A DNA stretch of 64,000 nucleotides from Bradyrhizobium sp. sBnM-33 (GTDB taxonomy: Bacteria > Pseudomonadota > Alphaproteobacteria > Rhizobiales > Xanthobacteraceae): contig NZ_CP136624.1 of the NCBI RefSeq assembly GCF_032917945.1, forward strand, positions 6,944,001 to 7,008,000. The letters are read 5' to 3'. A program made the position numbers and the translations under genes. This document shows, one piece after another, positions 20,005 through 30,387 of this stretch (position 1 is its first letter; every line of letters begins with the position of its first letter). The notes under the pieces are model-generated. The model had not been told where the DNA came from. It ran no database searches and was given only the letters and a program-made list of their open reading frames with translations.

Positions 20005-20784
20005 TCAAGCATAGTCCGCGAAGGCGAAGCGCGCACGGCGGAAAAAGGCCAGTCCAAGAAAAAAAGTACCGGCGCCAAGACAAGCAGCGCCGATCATTGC
20101 GGTCGGGGAAGGCCAAGTGCCCAGCGCAAGCGGTGCCTGAAGGGACAGCACAAAGTAACTGATTGGATTAAGCCAAATGATGAATTTCAGCGCACTCGGG
20201 ACCATGTCCGGCGTATACGCCATCGGACTCAGGACCATCATGGACATGGTGACGATGCTAACGCCCTGCTGAATGTCGCGAAGGACGAGCGCTATCAGAG
20301 AGAATATCCAGACCAGCCCGATCAAAAACATGACGAGAAGCAACCAAGTGATGGGCACGACCAGGATGGCCACAGAAGACGCCGAGCCAAGGAAGACCGC
20401 GGCGATGCAGGCAATCAGGAGCGCCACCAACGACGGAATCTGGCTTGCGAGAACAGATCTTGGCGCAAGCAGTTCCGCAGGAAAGACCGTATTCAACAGA
20501 AGGGAGCGCTGGTTGACGATCGCGCCGAGCCCAATAGAAAGGCTCTCAGAGAACATAAGAACGGCCGACAGGCCGCTTATCACCAGAACCGTGTAGACCT
20601 CGGGCGAAAGGTTAGGCGCCCGGACACGAAAAATCACGACGTAAACGGTGGCGTAAAATGACACCATAGAAAGCGGGTACAGGATCGCCCAAAAACTGCC
20701 AAGGATGGATCCTGCGTATCTTTGTTTGACGTCGTGCTTAACGGCATTGAAAAGCCGAGGCCCATACAATCGCAACCAGAACAT
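20005..20784 (-). CDS. wzm: O-antigen ABC exporter, membrane subunit (Wzm)
   Basis: About 259 residues from ATG 20784 (a TTG immediately precedes it). An ABC-2 type permease with six hydrophobic segments; the N-terminus VKHDVKQRYAGSILGSFW is the classic cytoplasmic gate-helix motif of Wzm/TagG proteins, and RDIQQGVSIVTMSMMVLSPMAY with LNPISYFVLSLQ completes it. It moves undecaprenyl-diphosphate-linked polysaccharide across the inner membrane together with Wzt. The pair sits in mid-locus, downstream of the WbpD-like gene (98-nt gap). Very likely functional. Confidence 0.9.
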   Translation of the reverse strand: MFWLRLYGPRLFNAVKHDVKQRYAGSILGSFWAILYPLSMVSFYATVYVVIFRVRAPNLSPEVYTVLVISGLSAVLMFSESLSIGLGAIVNQRSLLLNTVFPAELLAPRSVLASQIPSLVALLIACIAAVFLGSASSVAILVVPITWLLLVMFLIGLVWIFSLIALVLRDIQQGVSIVTMSMMVLSPMAYTPDMVPSALKFIIWLNPISYFVLSLQAPLALGTWPSPTAMIGAACLGAGTFFLGLAFFRRARFAFADYA

Positions 20785-20882
20785 CAAGACTGCCCTATAC
20801 GCCTAAATTTGGAACGCGAACATGATCGTCGTTCGGCCGACACTCGTAGGCGATGCAAGATTCAAACCGATGCGTGTAGAGG

Positions 20883-22441
<1,559 letters not shown>

Positions 22442-22525
22442 TCAGGCAAGCTACCGCACTCGGGGTGAATCGAGGATCACTCCCAAGTGCACTTTCTTCA
22501 CGACGCCTGCCGACCTGCAGACGGT

Positions 22526-23044
22526 TCAGACCGCGGCGATCAGATCGGCCTCGACAAGCACGCGTACCTTGCGACCCAGCAAATCGAGCAAAAGCGCTAC
22601 TCGACGTTGATCGCTGACACCCTCCACCAGCGCAAGACTGTTGGTGAACGCGCCTTCGATGATCCGAACCCTGTCGCCGGGAGAGAAAGCAGCCCGGGAT
22701 ACGAGCTTGATGAATCCGCTTTCGTCCTCGCGCGCCTTCAAGGAGTTGACCACCGCATCGTCCACCGACGCCGGCTTGTCGCTCCAGCAAACGAGATGCG
22801 AGACGCCGAGCGTCGATTGAATGGCGCGCCATCTCTGCGCCGCGAGGTTGATCCCAACAAAAAGATAGCGCGGAAACAACGGACGCGCCACCGTCTCTAC
22901 CTTTCGGGCGTGGCTGCGGCGCTTCAGGTAACGGGGAAGATAAACGGCAAATCCCTGGCGGCCAAGGTTGACCGCGGCCTTTGCCTCGGCATTGACCTGC
23001 GTTTGCACGAGATACCAGCGAGAACCGCACTCCGTCGCCATCAT
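22526..23044 (-). CDS. NusG/RfaH-like transcription elongation factor
   Basis: A 172-residue NusG-family protein. The NGN domain opens with RWYLVQTQVNAEAKAAVNL and continues FAVYLPRYLKRR and PLFPRYLFVGINL; the C-terminal KOW-type domain starts with FSPGDRVRIIEGAF. Stand-alone copies in polysaccharide loci (RfaH, UpxY, LoaP types) bind RNA polymerase at a leader and suppress termination in long operons. It overlaps the end of the regulator gene (ATGATG at the TGA) and precedes wbpB by about 115 nt. No ops/JUMPstart element was recognised, so its recruitment site is unknown. Confidence 0.85.
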   Translation of the reverse strand: MMATECGSRWYLVQTQVNAEAKAAVNLGRQGFAVYLPRYLKRRSHARKVETVARPLFPRYLFVGINLAAQRWRAIQSTLGVSHLVCWSDKPASVDDAVVNSLKAREDESGFIKLVSRAAFSPGDRVRIIEGAFTNSLALVEGVSDQRRVALLLDLLGRKVRVLVEADLIAAV

Positions 23045-23682
23045 GCAGCACCGTTCTTTTGTGACGGACGCAAACCCAGCAGATCCGGCGCCAGCACTCT
23101 TTCTGCACCGAACATGGCAACGGCGTGGTCGAAGGTGCTTCTCGCCCGCATCAGATGCGTGACGACGACGGCATCGAACGGCTCGCCAACCGCATCATAG
23201 GATGGAACGACGTTGACTCCGATGAAGCGCGTCGCCGTCTCGTCTGGGTCCACGACGGCAACTATCGATATCGGGCTATCGACTGCGCAGAGAATGGCTA
23301 TTTCGCAAAGATCCGATTTTCCGGTGAGGACAATTCTTTGGAAACCCAAGGCGTGAGCCCGGTCGAAGGTCTGGCCATATTCTTCCTTGGCCTGGCGAAA
23401 CAACGAGAAGGAGGAGGATAGATACGCGATCGTCAGCCGCGACTTCTCAGAGAAGCCCTGCGGCGTGAGGTAGTAGGCATATCGCCGCGCCGGTGCCTGG
23501 CCTACCTTGACGAAGCCCTTCTTGATCGCACGCTTGAGGTAGGCGTTGACGAGGCCGAGCGCGACGCCAAGCTCGGCGGCTATCCGCCGCTGCGACCGCG
23601 CGCCGTCCGTTTCAACGGAAGTCAGCAGACCGAGCACAAGCCGATCGCTGTTATTCTCTTCCGTGGGTAGAGTGCCTGCCAT
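23041..23682 (-). CDS. Winged-helix regulator with Rossmann-like C-terminal domain (EPS-associated, MarR-like)
   Basis: The frame is open from ATG 23721, but a promoter/operator covers that codon, so ATG 23682 (AGG upstream) is preferred, giving 213 residues. A winged-helix DNA-binding domain lies in the first 80 or so residues (RSQRRIAAELGVALGLVNAYL as recognition helix, then AYYLTPQGFSEKSRL). The second half (FQRIVLTGKSDLCEIAIL, then IVAVVDPDE) reads like a Rossmann fold with a nucleotide or cofactor pocket, an arrangement recalling Rex-type sensors. It heads the wbpB-wbpD-wzm-wzt operon and probably controls it and itself. Confidence 0.75.
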   Translation of the reverse strand: MAGTLPTEENNSDRLVLGLLTSVETDGARSQRRIAAELGVALGLVNAYLKRAIKKGFVKVGQAPARRYAYYLTPQGFSEKSRLTIAYLSSSFSLFRQAKEEYGQTFDRAHALGFQRIVLTGKSDLCEIAILCAVDSPISIVAVVDPDETATRFIGVNVVPSYDAVGEPFDAVVVTHLMRARSTFDHAVAMFGAERVLAPDLLGLRPSQKNGAA

Positions 23683-23706
23683 TCCGCCTGTCCCCGCTGG
23701 AGAAGC

Positions 23707-23758
23707 TGGTAGCGCGTTCATACGATGAACGTCAAGAAAAAACGTTCACCCCGTGAAC
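23707..23758 (-). promoter_or_regulatory. Promoter with two palindromic operators before the regulator operon
   Basis: Two 15-bp palindromes of one pattern lie 28 bp apart, start to start: GTTCATACGATGAAC (23716-23730) and GTTCACCCCGTGAAC (23744-23758). On the minus strand TTGACG (23735-23730) stands as a -35 element and, after 17 nt, CTACCA (23712-23707) is a weak -10. The first operator fills the spacer, so a bound protein would block RNA polymerase. The same arrangement recurs at 28046-28074. The operator covers ATG 23721, which argues for the downstream start at 23682. Binding by the adjacent regulator is inferred. Confidence 0.65.
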
Positions 23759-23766
23759 ACGACAAC

Positions 23767-25038
23767 CTATTGATTGGAAACGAATTTCATCGGAAGCGAT
23801 GTGTCGCCAAGATCACACTTTAGGCGCGGTCCTTTGTCTGAGTCCAGATATCGCGCTGCGAGCGCCGAATAGCTGTAGTGCTGCGCGACTGCGATCCGAT
23901 CGCTCCGCGGACGCTCCGGGCTGTCCAGTGCCGTCACCAGGGACGTAGCGAGCGCAGCAGGATCATTCGGTTCACATCGCGCGGTTACCAGATCTTCCAG
24001 CCCTACAAGCGCCTTGTCTTCGCAGGCAATGACGCTGCGCGGAGCGAAGAGACAGTAATCGAATAGTTTGTTCGGGCTGATGCCATGGTGATAGAGCGCG
24101 TTCTTGTGGAAGGATACGACCGCGCAATCTGATGCATTGAGCATGCCGTGCACGATCGATCGGTCGACTTCATCCTGGAATTCCACGTTCGCAAGCCCCG
24201 CGGCCCGCTGCTTCAGTTCGGCCCGTGAGGTGCCTGAGCCGATCAGGACGAAATAAATCTCTGGATTTGTCCTGCGGAGCGCAGCCGCAGCGTCGAGAAT
24301 GACCTCCATCGCATTGGGAGGACCCATGCCACCTGCGTAGAGAACGAGCCGCCTGCCCTCGTTCTTCATCAGGTTGATGCGGTCAATGAGCGAGTGACTG
24401 AGGCTTTCGATTTCGCGCGCGCGTTGGATTTCGCCCTCGGACACCCCGTTGGGAATCCACGTGAACCTGCCGGCCGGCAAGCCGCGCGCCCGCATATGGG
24501 CCTCCGCGCCTGCCAAAAGGCAAACAACACGATCCGCAGTGCGATAAGCGAACCGCTCCTTCCAGCCGAGCAACGTCATCAGCGGATGCCATGCCGGGGT
24601 CATCCCGAGCGCCACGATGCTCTCTGGCCAGAGATCGCGGACCTCGACCCAGAATTTGGCACCGAATCGACGCGCGACCCGATGTGCCGCCGAGACGAAG
24701 AATAGATGTGGGCTTGAAGCGATCACGACATCCGGTACGCCAACCTGCTTGGCTATCGCAGCTGATCCCGAGCGAAGAACCGGTCCGAAACTCAGGTTAT
24801 TCCACAGTCGACCCAAACTGCCCTTGCCGTAGCGCGGCGTATCGAGAAACCAGAAATCGACGTCATTAATCCGCAGCGGGCCTGGAGACCGCGGTTGTCT
24901 GTGCAGATGATGGAAGCCGGAGCTGACGACCAGCACGCGATGGCCCATCTTTCCCCAGGCCTCTGCGAGCCAGAACGGCCGCCAGTGACGACCCAATCCG
25001 GGCCCGCCGGCAAAGGGATGCAACAGCCAGATGTTCAT
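23767..25038 (-). CDS. Glycosyltransferase family 4 (WbuB-like)
   Basis: A 423-residue GT-B enzyme. The N-terminus MNIWLLHPFAGGPGLGRHWR followed by VLVVSSGFHHL is the WbuB/WbjE-like opening; EVRDLWPESIVALGM lies in the acceptor domain, and the C-terminal domain has VLYAGGMGPPNAMEV, then VVSFHKNALYHHGISPNKLFDY, the EX7E-like donor region. Related enzymes transfer FucNAc, QuiNAc or similar amino sugars to lipid-linked intermediates. Its ATG overlaps the end of the preceding GT gene (ATGA). It is the last gene of the asnB-GT-GT operon and ends just before the operator region. Confidence 0.8.
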   Translation of the reverse strand: MNIWLLHPFAGGPGLGRHWRPFWLAEAWGKMGHRVLVVSSGFHHLHRQPRSPGPLRINDVDFWFLDTPRYGKGSLGRLWNNLSFGPVLRSGSAAIAKQVGVPDVVIASSPHLFFVSAAHRVARRFGAKFWVEVRDLWPESIVALGMTPAWHPLMTLLGWKERFAYRTADRVVCLLAGAEAHMRARGLPAGRFTWIPNGVSEGEIQRAREIESLSHSLIDRINLMKNEGRRLVLYAGGMGPPNAMEVILDAAAALRRTNPEIYFVLIGSGTSRAELKQRAAGLANVEFQDEVDRSIVHGMLNASDCAVVSFHKNALYHHGISPNKLFDYCLFAPRSVIACEDKALVGLEDLVTARCEPNDPAALATSLVTALDSPERPRSDRIAVAQHYSYSALAARYLDSDKGPRLKCDLGDTSLPMKFVSNQ

Positions 25039-26138
25039 GCCACTGACCGGCGCGAAAAGAGTTCCTTATAGAGCTTGTTGAGCTCCGCCGCGTCGTACTG
25101 CCAATTGTAATCCTTGGCGACTGCCGCTCGGCCCGCCAGTCCCAACTCAATCGCCCGTCGAGGTTCGTCTGCAAGCAAAGAGAGCCGCTCTATTAGCGCT
25201 TTCTTATCATCTAGGGACACTGCAAATCCACAGCCGGCCGTTTCGACAATTTCCTTCGAGCGCGGCAAGTCGCTGGTAATGACCGGCACTCCTGCAGCCA
25301 TATACTCGAAGATCTTGGTCGGCATGGCATAAAGATGGTTTGGCTCATGCTGGAAAAAACAGAGTCCGATCAGGCTCTCATTGAGCAAAGCAGCGATTTC
25401 GGATCGGTCCAGTTTTCCGCGGTGCACGATCCCCGCGGAAGATCGTCTCAGCCAATCAGCTTCTGTCGCGCCAATGCTGCCGGCCAGAACGAGCGGCAAT
25501 CGCGCAGCGTCGCACGCTTCGACCATTTCGATGAGTCCACGGTTGAAACTCGCATGCCCGATATAGACGGCCTGTCTCTTTCGTAGAGTCTTGCCGGTCG
25601 GCTCGATGAATTCGTCGAGCCGTACACTGTTTCGGACGAGCGTCACCGCTGCACCGAAGTCACGAAAGCGCTTCGCAATGGTTGGCGTCGCCGCGACAAT
25701 CGCGTCAAAATGGCGCGCAGTGTTCCGCTCCACCAAATCCATGCCGAGCGCGACGACCGGCTTCATCCACCGGGGGATCCATTTCTTTGAGTAAATGTCA
25801 GCGGGCACGTCCTCATGGACATCATAGATCACCTTGCAGCCCCGGCTCCTGAGCCACAGTGCGAAAGGTATCAATTCCGGGTCGTGAAACTGCACGACAT
25901 CCGCGCCCGTCGCACGCGCAAGCGCCGTCGCAGCTCGACCCATGACCCACGGCCTCTTCCACCGGGCGACTGCCGGCAGTTCGATTGGCTTGAATTCGAT
26001 GCCGCCTGCATCGCTGGCGCGAGGCGGCCGCGCCACAACAGTCACGGTGTGACCGGCCTCAGAAAGGCTTCGCGCTTCTTTTTCGACAATTCGAATGTCG
26101 TTGGCCGAATGGACGCTCGACAGCATACAAATCTTCAT
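25035..26138 (-). CDS. Glycosyltransferase family 4
   Basis: A 367-residue retaining GT-B enzyme. It opens with MKICMLSSVHSANDIRI and EARSLSEAGHTVTVVARP, then VVQFHDPELIPFALWLR and YDVHEDVPADIYSKKW in the acceptor domain; the donor domain shows YIGHASFNRGLIEMVEACD, GKLDRSEIAALL and MPTKIFEYMAAGVPVITSD, the canonical E-x-x-A-x-G-x-P block. It overlaps both neighbours by 4 nt, so the three genes form one translational unit with asnB copy 3. The transferred sugar is unknown. Confidence 0.82.
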   Translation of the reverse strand: MKICMLSSVHSANDIRIVEKEARSLSEAGHTVTVVARPPRASDAGGIEFKPIELPAVARWKRPWVMGRAATALARATGADVVQFHDPELIPFALWLRSRGCKVIYDVHEDVPADIYSKKWIPRWMKPVVALGMDLVERNTARHFDAIVAATPTIAKRFRDFGAAVTLVRNSVRLDEFIEPTGKTLRKRQAVYIGHASFNRGLIEMVEACDAARLPLVLAGSIGATEADWLRRSSAGIVHRGKLDRSEIAALLNESLIGLCFFQHEPNHLYAMPTKIFEYMAAGVPVITSDLPRSKEIVETAGCGFAVSLDDKKALIERLSLLADEPRRAIELGLAGRAAVAKDYNWQYDAAELNKLYKELFSRRSVA

Positions 26139-27949
26139 GGGGCTCCAACCCGGAAGCGCTCACCCCAGAGCGCGACACAATAAAGCCGCCAGCGCATTCC
26201 GAGGTCGAGCCGGTGGAATTTCCTCTGAACTGCGCCCATGTCGACGTAGCGAGCAAGCAGCGTACTGCCAATCACCTTGTCATACATCGCAGGGGAATGG
26301 CGGCTGAGCCAAAGTTGGTCGGGCGCCGCAAATCCGATCTTGTCCTTTCGCCAAACGATGCTGGCCGGCAGAAGGTCCTGCATAGCTGCGCGAAGCGGCC
26401 ACTTGGCCCACCCCTTGTTCAATTTTATGCCCGTTGGCAGAGTCAGGGCAAATTCGACAAAGCGGTAGTCAAGGAATGGCAACCGCGTTTCGATGCCAAA
26501 CCGCATGGAATTCTTGTCCTCGAAACGCAGGAGCATCGGTAGATTTGTTTCGGTAATCTCCAGCACCTGCATTTGCTGCGCATCTCTCGTCTTTCGCGAA
26601 AAGCGACGGAGAGATTCCGGCAGGTCCGGCTTCTTCAGGAAAGTGTATCGCAAGCGATAGAAGGCCGCGCGCAGTCCCGCCGAGCCCGCTCCAAACAAAT
26701 ACATAAGTAGTCGCCGCGGCGGAATTCCTGCTCGCATGGCCTCGCCGAAGGCAGACAGAAATTTCCGCACGCCCGCGCGTTGAAAATGATCGAGCAGCCA
26801 GGCGGCATAGTAGCGATGATACCCCAACAGCGTTTCATCGCCACCCTGGCCGTCGAGGAGCACAATCACGCCATTTGACCGCGCGGTTTTCATCACCTCA
26901 TATTGCATCATGATCGAAGGGCCAGCGAATGGCTCTTCCTGGACTTCCAGCAATGCTTCCGCTGTTGATGCAAAATCCTCGTAGCTAGGCCGGGTGCGCA
27001 GCCAATTCAATTCTGATTTCGCTGCAATCTCGGCCGCGTATGCTTCCTCGTTGTTGGTGGCCTGCTCGCTCACAGCGGTAATGGCAAAGAACCGCTCGCT
27101 CGACATCGACCCGTAGCGCCTCGCAGCCAGCGTCGCGACACTTGAACTGTCCAACCCGCCCGACAGGCAGGTTCCGACGCGAACGTCCGATCGCAAACGC
27201 AGTCGGATAGCGTCATCAAGCAGGCCTCGCAATAATTGCGCCGCATTTTCCTCGTCGGTTACCTTCAAACGAGGAACGAGCAAATAGTAGCGCTCAATAT
27301 CGACCCGACCTGTCGACACATCAACGCGCATCCGATGTCCGGGAGGTAGCTTTTCGATGCCTTTGAAGAAGGTCCGGTTGGTATGGTCGGTCAGGCCGCA
27401 GACGAGAAAGTCGCTGACCAGATCGTCGTCAGCAACGGGGCGTTCAATCAACGGAAGAAGTTGGCGAATCTCCGAGCCGAACGCGAACTGCGTGGCCATA
27501 TTGACATAGTAGAACGGCTTCACGCCGAACCGGTCGCGGGCACAGAAAAGCGTGTTGTCGCGTTCGTCGTGAATTGCAAACGACCACATGCCGTTAAAGC
27601 GCTCGAGGCAATTTTCGCCCCAGCAGACATAGGCCGCCAACAAGACTTCGGTGTCCGAGGCCGTGTAAAAGACAAATCCGAGCGTCTCAAGCTCCGCGCG
27701 GAGCTCAAGATAATTGTAGATCTCGCCGTTGTATGTGATCCAGATCGGGACGCGCGTGTCGCGCATTGGCTGCGCGCCGTCATCCGTCAGATCGATGATG
27801 GCTAGTCGCCGGTGCCCCAACCCGACATTACCATTCACCCTCACCCCGCGCCCGTCCGGCCCACGGTGAGCGACGAGATCCGTCAGTCGATCGACTTGAT
27901 CAGCATCAACGGGCCCGTTCTTTGTGACAAGGCCGAATATGCCGCACAC
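26135..27949 (-). CDS. asnB: AsnB-type glutamine-dependent amidotransferase (copy 3 of 3)
   Basis: The frame opens at ATG 28060, but that codon lies in an operator and the family needs Cys at position 2; GTG 27949 gives (V)CGIFGLVTKNG, 604 residues. The glutaminase domain has VAHRGPDGRGV, NGEIYNYLELR and TASDTEVLLAAY; the synthetase domain has SGGLDSSSVATLAAR (PP-loop) and LDGQGGDETLLGYHRY. It heads the asnB-GT-GT operon under the GTTCAT-GCA-GTGAAC operator, about 105 nt upstream. Sugar-uronate amidation is the most likely role, by context. Confidence 0.82.
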   Translation of the reverse strand: MCGIFGLVTKNGPVDADQVDRLTDLVAHRGPDGRGVRVNGNVGLGHRRLAIIDLTDDGAQPMRDTRVPIWITYNGEIYNYLELRAELETLGFVFYTASDTEVLLAAYVCWGENCLERFNGMWSFAIHDERDNTLFCARDRFGVKPFYYVNMATQFAFGSEIRQLLPLIERPVADDDLVSDFLVCGLTDHTNRTFFKGIEKLPPGHRMRVDVSTGRVDIERYYLLVPRLKVTDEENAAQLLRGLLDDAIRLRLRSDVRVGTCLSGGLDSSSVATLAARRYGSMSSERFFAITAVSEQATNNEEAYAAEIAAKSELNWLRTRPSYEDFASTAEALLEVQEEPFAGPSIMMQYEVMKTARSNGVIVLLDGQGGDETLLGYHRYYAAWLLDHFQRAGVRKFLSAFGEAMRAGIPPRRLLMYLFGAGSAGLRAAFYRLRYTFLKKPDLPESLRRFSRKTRDAQQMQVLEITETNLPMLLRFEDKNSMRFGIETRLPFLDYRFVEFALTLPTGIKLNKGWAKWPLRAAMQDLLPASIVWRKDKIGFAAPDQLWLSRHSPAMYDKVIGSTLLARYVDMGAVQRKFHRLDLGMRWRLYCVALWGERFRVGAP

Positions 27950-28045
27950 GGAATGCCTATCCAAATCGCGTTGATGGCGGAGTTCAATGTGGCCCGCCTC
28001 GGAAACCCATCGGATTGAGATGCCCTTATTGGGCACATGCTGCTC

Positions 28046-28074
28046 TCTTAGCCTGTTCATGCAGTGAACGTCAA
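28046..28074 (-). promoter_or_regulatory. Promoter with operator before the asnB-GT-GT operon
   Basis: GTTCATGCAGTGAAC (28055-28069) matches the two operators at 23.7 kb (GTTCAY-N3-RTGAAC; one arm position is not self-complementary here). On the minus strand TTGACG (28074-28069) forms a -35 and CTAAGA (28051-28046) a -10 with 17-nt spacing, so the operator again fills the spacer. The flanking GTCAA is also shared. The transcript would begin near 28040 and reach the GTG of asnB after about 90 nt. This links the two operons in one regulon. Confidence 0.6.
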
Positions 28075-28238
28075 CAATCGATCGGATCCCATCAGCGTGC
28101 AGTCAGAACTTGAATGGCCCACCAAGATCAGCAGCGGCCGGTATATCGACACTGATACTCGCGTCAGCCGAGCTGCAAATGAACCAAGAGGAAGTTGTTC
28201 AACAAGGGACGAAATGGACGTCGGGTGGCGGCAGGTTG

Positions 28239-28395
28239 CCCCGATGCTACTGTTGGCGTCGATCGCGGCGAGGTCGATCTTGTCGCCATGCGCGAATGTG
28301 TTGATGACGTCGCGGTACGCGAACGCAGCCCCCAAGTCTAATAAGGCCGAGAGGACCATCCGGTCGAGGCCGCCGCCGGTCATCGTGTCTTTGTC
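28239..28395 (-). pseudogene. Fragment of the RTX C-terminal export cassette
   Basis: A minus-strand frame encodes DTMTGGGLDRMVLSALLD, then AFAYRDVINTFAHGDKIDL and AAIDANSS, the first half of the cassette found in all the RTX genes of this window. The conserved second half (QLQWDLTN to WDFIL) is missing; the frame runs on into unrelated text toward the polysaccharide promoter. It lies downstream of, and on the same strand as, the broken transglutaminase-like RTX gene and may be its lost tail or a separate orphan. It marks the left edge of the RTX array. Confidence 0.75.
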
Positions 28396-28720
28396 CTCGT
28401 GGCCTGCATAGATGGCGAGGGTAACGCGAGCGCACAACGAATACCACAGGACGCGCCGTGGATCGGCGCTGAGCTTGCGTTTAGCTCAAACCATGTCAAA
28501 CGAGATGCCGATTTGCGTGGTGTGGCGCTACCAGACGGTGGTGCTCTATCGTTTGGGAGGATACCTTCCAGCAACGAGCACCCCCGTTCTTCGGTGAGAG
28601 CGCAATAGGTCGATGCAAACGGAAGTTTAGTTGGAGGAGAGCTTATCGTTGACCCAGAGCCGTTTGAACTGCGGCAAACATCAGATCAAGCAATAAGGCT
28701 CCAGTCGGCATCGTGAACCT
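28396..28720. other. Non-coding stretch, nothing recognised
   Basis: This 325-nt stretch lies between the orphan RTX cassette and the broken transglutaminase-like RTX gene. Short frames on both strands show no family resemblance and no ribosome-binding site with a good start. No hairpin followed by a T-run was seen. Confidence 0.4.
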
Positions 28721-30220
28721 CTATGCGATGATGTGCCAGTCAGAGCCGTAGTTCGTCACCCATACGAGCTGATCGGCGCTGTCGAACTGCAGCAGGGAGT
28801 GGGTCCCATCATCATTGGCGAGCAGCTCCGAGACGCGGTGGAAATTGGCGTCGTAGTTGGTCTGCAGGCTGCTCCAGCTGTAAGTGTTGCCGACATCGTA
28901 TTGATAGAGCAGCACATGGCTGCCGTTGTCTTGGTTGTAGAGATGCTTCACCTGCGACCAGTCGGCGTGAAATACGACTCAATGCTCCTCCAAGGCCGGT
29001 GTTGTTCACATCATAGAGGTACATGGCGTGCGAGCCATCGTCCTCGTCGTAAATCTGCTTGGAGAATCTCTGCCAGTCCGAGGTGAGATAGCTGGTGATC
29101 CGCGCCCAGTCGCCGATGTTGTTCGCGTCATAGACATAGGAGATATGACTACCATCGTTCTGATCGTAGAGCTGTTTGGTGACGTTGCCCTGGAGATCGG
29201 TGAGGGTCTGGATGCGGTTCCAGGCAAATTGATCCAGGGAGTCGTATTGATAGAACCAGCTCGATCCGTCGTCGTTCTGGTAAAGTATCTCGATAGCGTT
29301 GCCTTGCCAGTCGCAGTTAGTCGTAATCGACGCCCACACGAACTGATCCGAGGTGTCGGTTTGCACGGCCTGTGCGACCGGCAGCGGCACTAAGTGATCG
29401 TCGAACTGCAGTGCCTCGATATTCTGCAGCACGTCGGTGCCGGCGGGACCGGTGACGGTCGCTTGGTCCAGACCAGAATTGTAGATTGAATAGTCGAAGG
29501 CGCTGCCGGCAAACACGGCAAAGTCAACGCCGCTGCCGCCGTCGAGATGATCGTCGCCGAGCCCACCATACACGAGGTCGTCGCCGGGACCGGCGTCAAT
29601 ATTGTCACCGGTGATATAGCCTACGATCGTCTGTGAACCGTTGCCGTGGTCGATTGTCAGGCCGAGATGGCCGAAGTAATTGTTCAGCCACTCATCAAGG
29701 CCAGGCACGTAGTAGATCGCGTCCCAAACCTGATAACTGCCGTGCTCTACCGCGTTGATGACATGCGTATTGAAGTAACCAGTACCGTTGATCAGCCCGT
29801 CCAGGGTGACGCCGTTCACGACGGCACCAATGGTCGGATCGAGCAGCAATTGGCTCTGGCCGTCATCGTAGAGCAATTGCACATGGTTGCCGACGGCGCC
29901 GCCGTCCCAGCCGACACCCGCCATATCGTCGGTCAATCCCCCAAGGCATCGAGCAACTGCCAGGCGACCGAGACGTAATTGTTGCACGCGAAAGTCGACG
30001 ATGCGAGCAACCTTTCGAGATCATTGCCGATCAGACCGGCACCGTAGGGAGCCAGCTCATGCGAAAGCACCGTGCAAAAGGCCGCCTGATAGGCGCCTGC
30101 AGTGAGTCCTGGCATGTCGAGAATTGCGATGAACTGCGCCTGATTGGCGCTGTAGAGGCCAACAATTGACGAAGGATCGTTGCGGATCTGATTGAGGGCC
30201 GCGACTGAAGAATACCCCAT
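28721..30220 (-). pseudogene. Broken RTX protein with transglutaminase-like head and YD-type repeats
   Basis: The head starts at ATG 30220 (MGYSSVAALNQIRNDPSS) and is homologous to the intact protein at 50856-52055. It keeps a candidate triad: Cys in TFACNNYVSV, His in GAVGNHVQLLY, Asp in SQLLLDPTIG. A frameshift near 29940 splits head from body. The body has RTX nonapeptides (GPGDDLVYGGLGDDHLDGG) and then about five units of about 39 residues patterned (D/N)DGSH-x3-Y-x-YD-x3-N-x3-W-x2-I. A second frameshift near 28980 moves the last repeats into another frame, which ends at 28721 with DWHIIA. The shared export cassette is not attached. Probably a dead gene. Confidence 0.75.
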
Positions 30221-30387
30221 AAGTTGGTACCCCCAAATTTCTCAACTTTTGGACGTACTAACATCCGGAGCGCCGCAATGGCAAGTTGAACTGGCCCTAT
30301 CCACAACGTCATTGCCGATCGCTCGCCGAGACCCCTAAAGCCCTTACAACACCCGCTGCCGCGGGGAATCCCGCCGTCGAGCACAAA

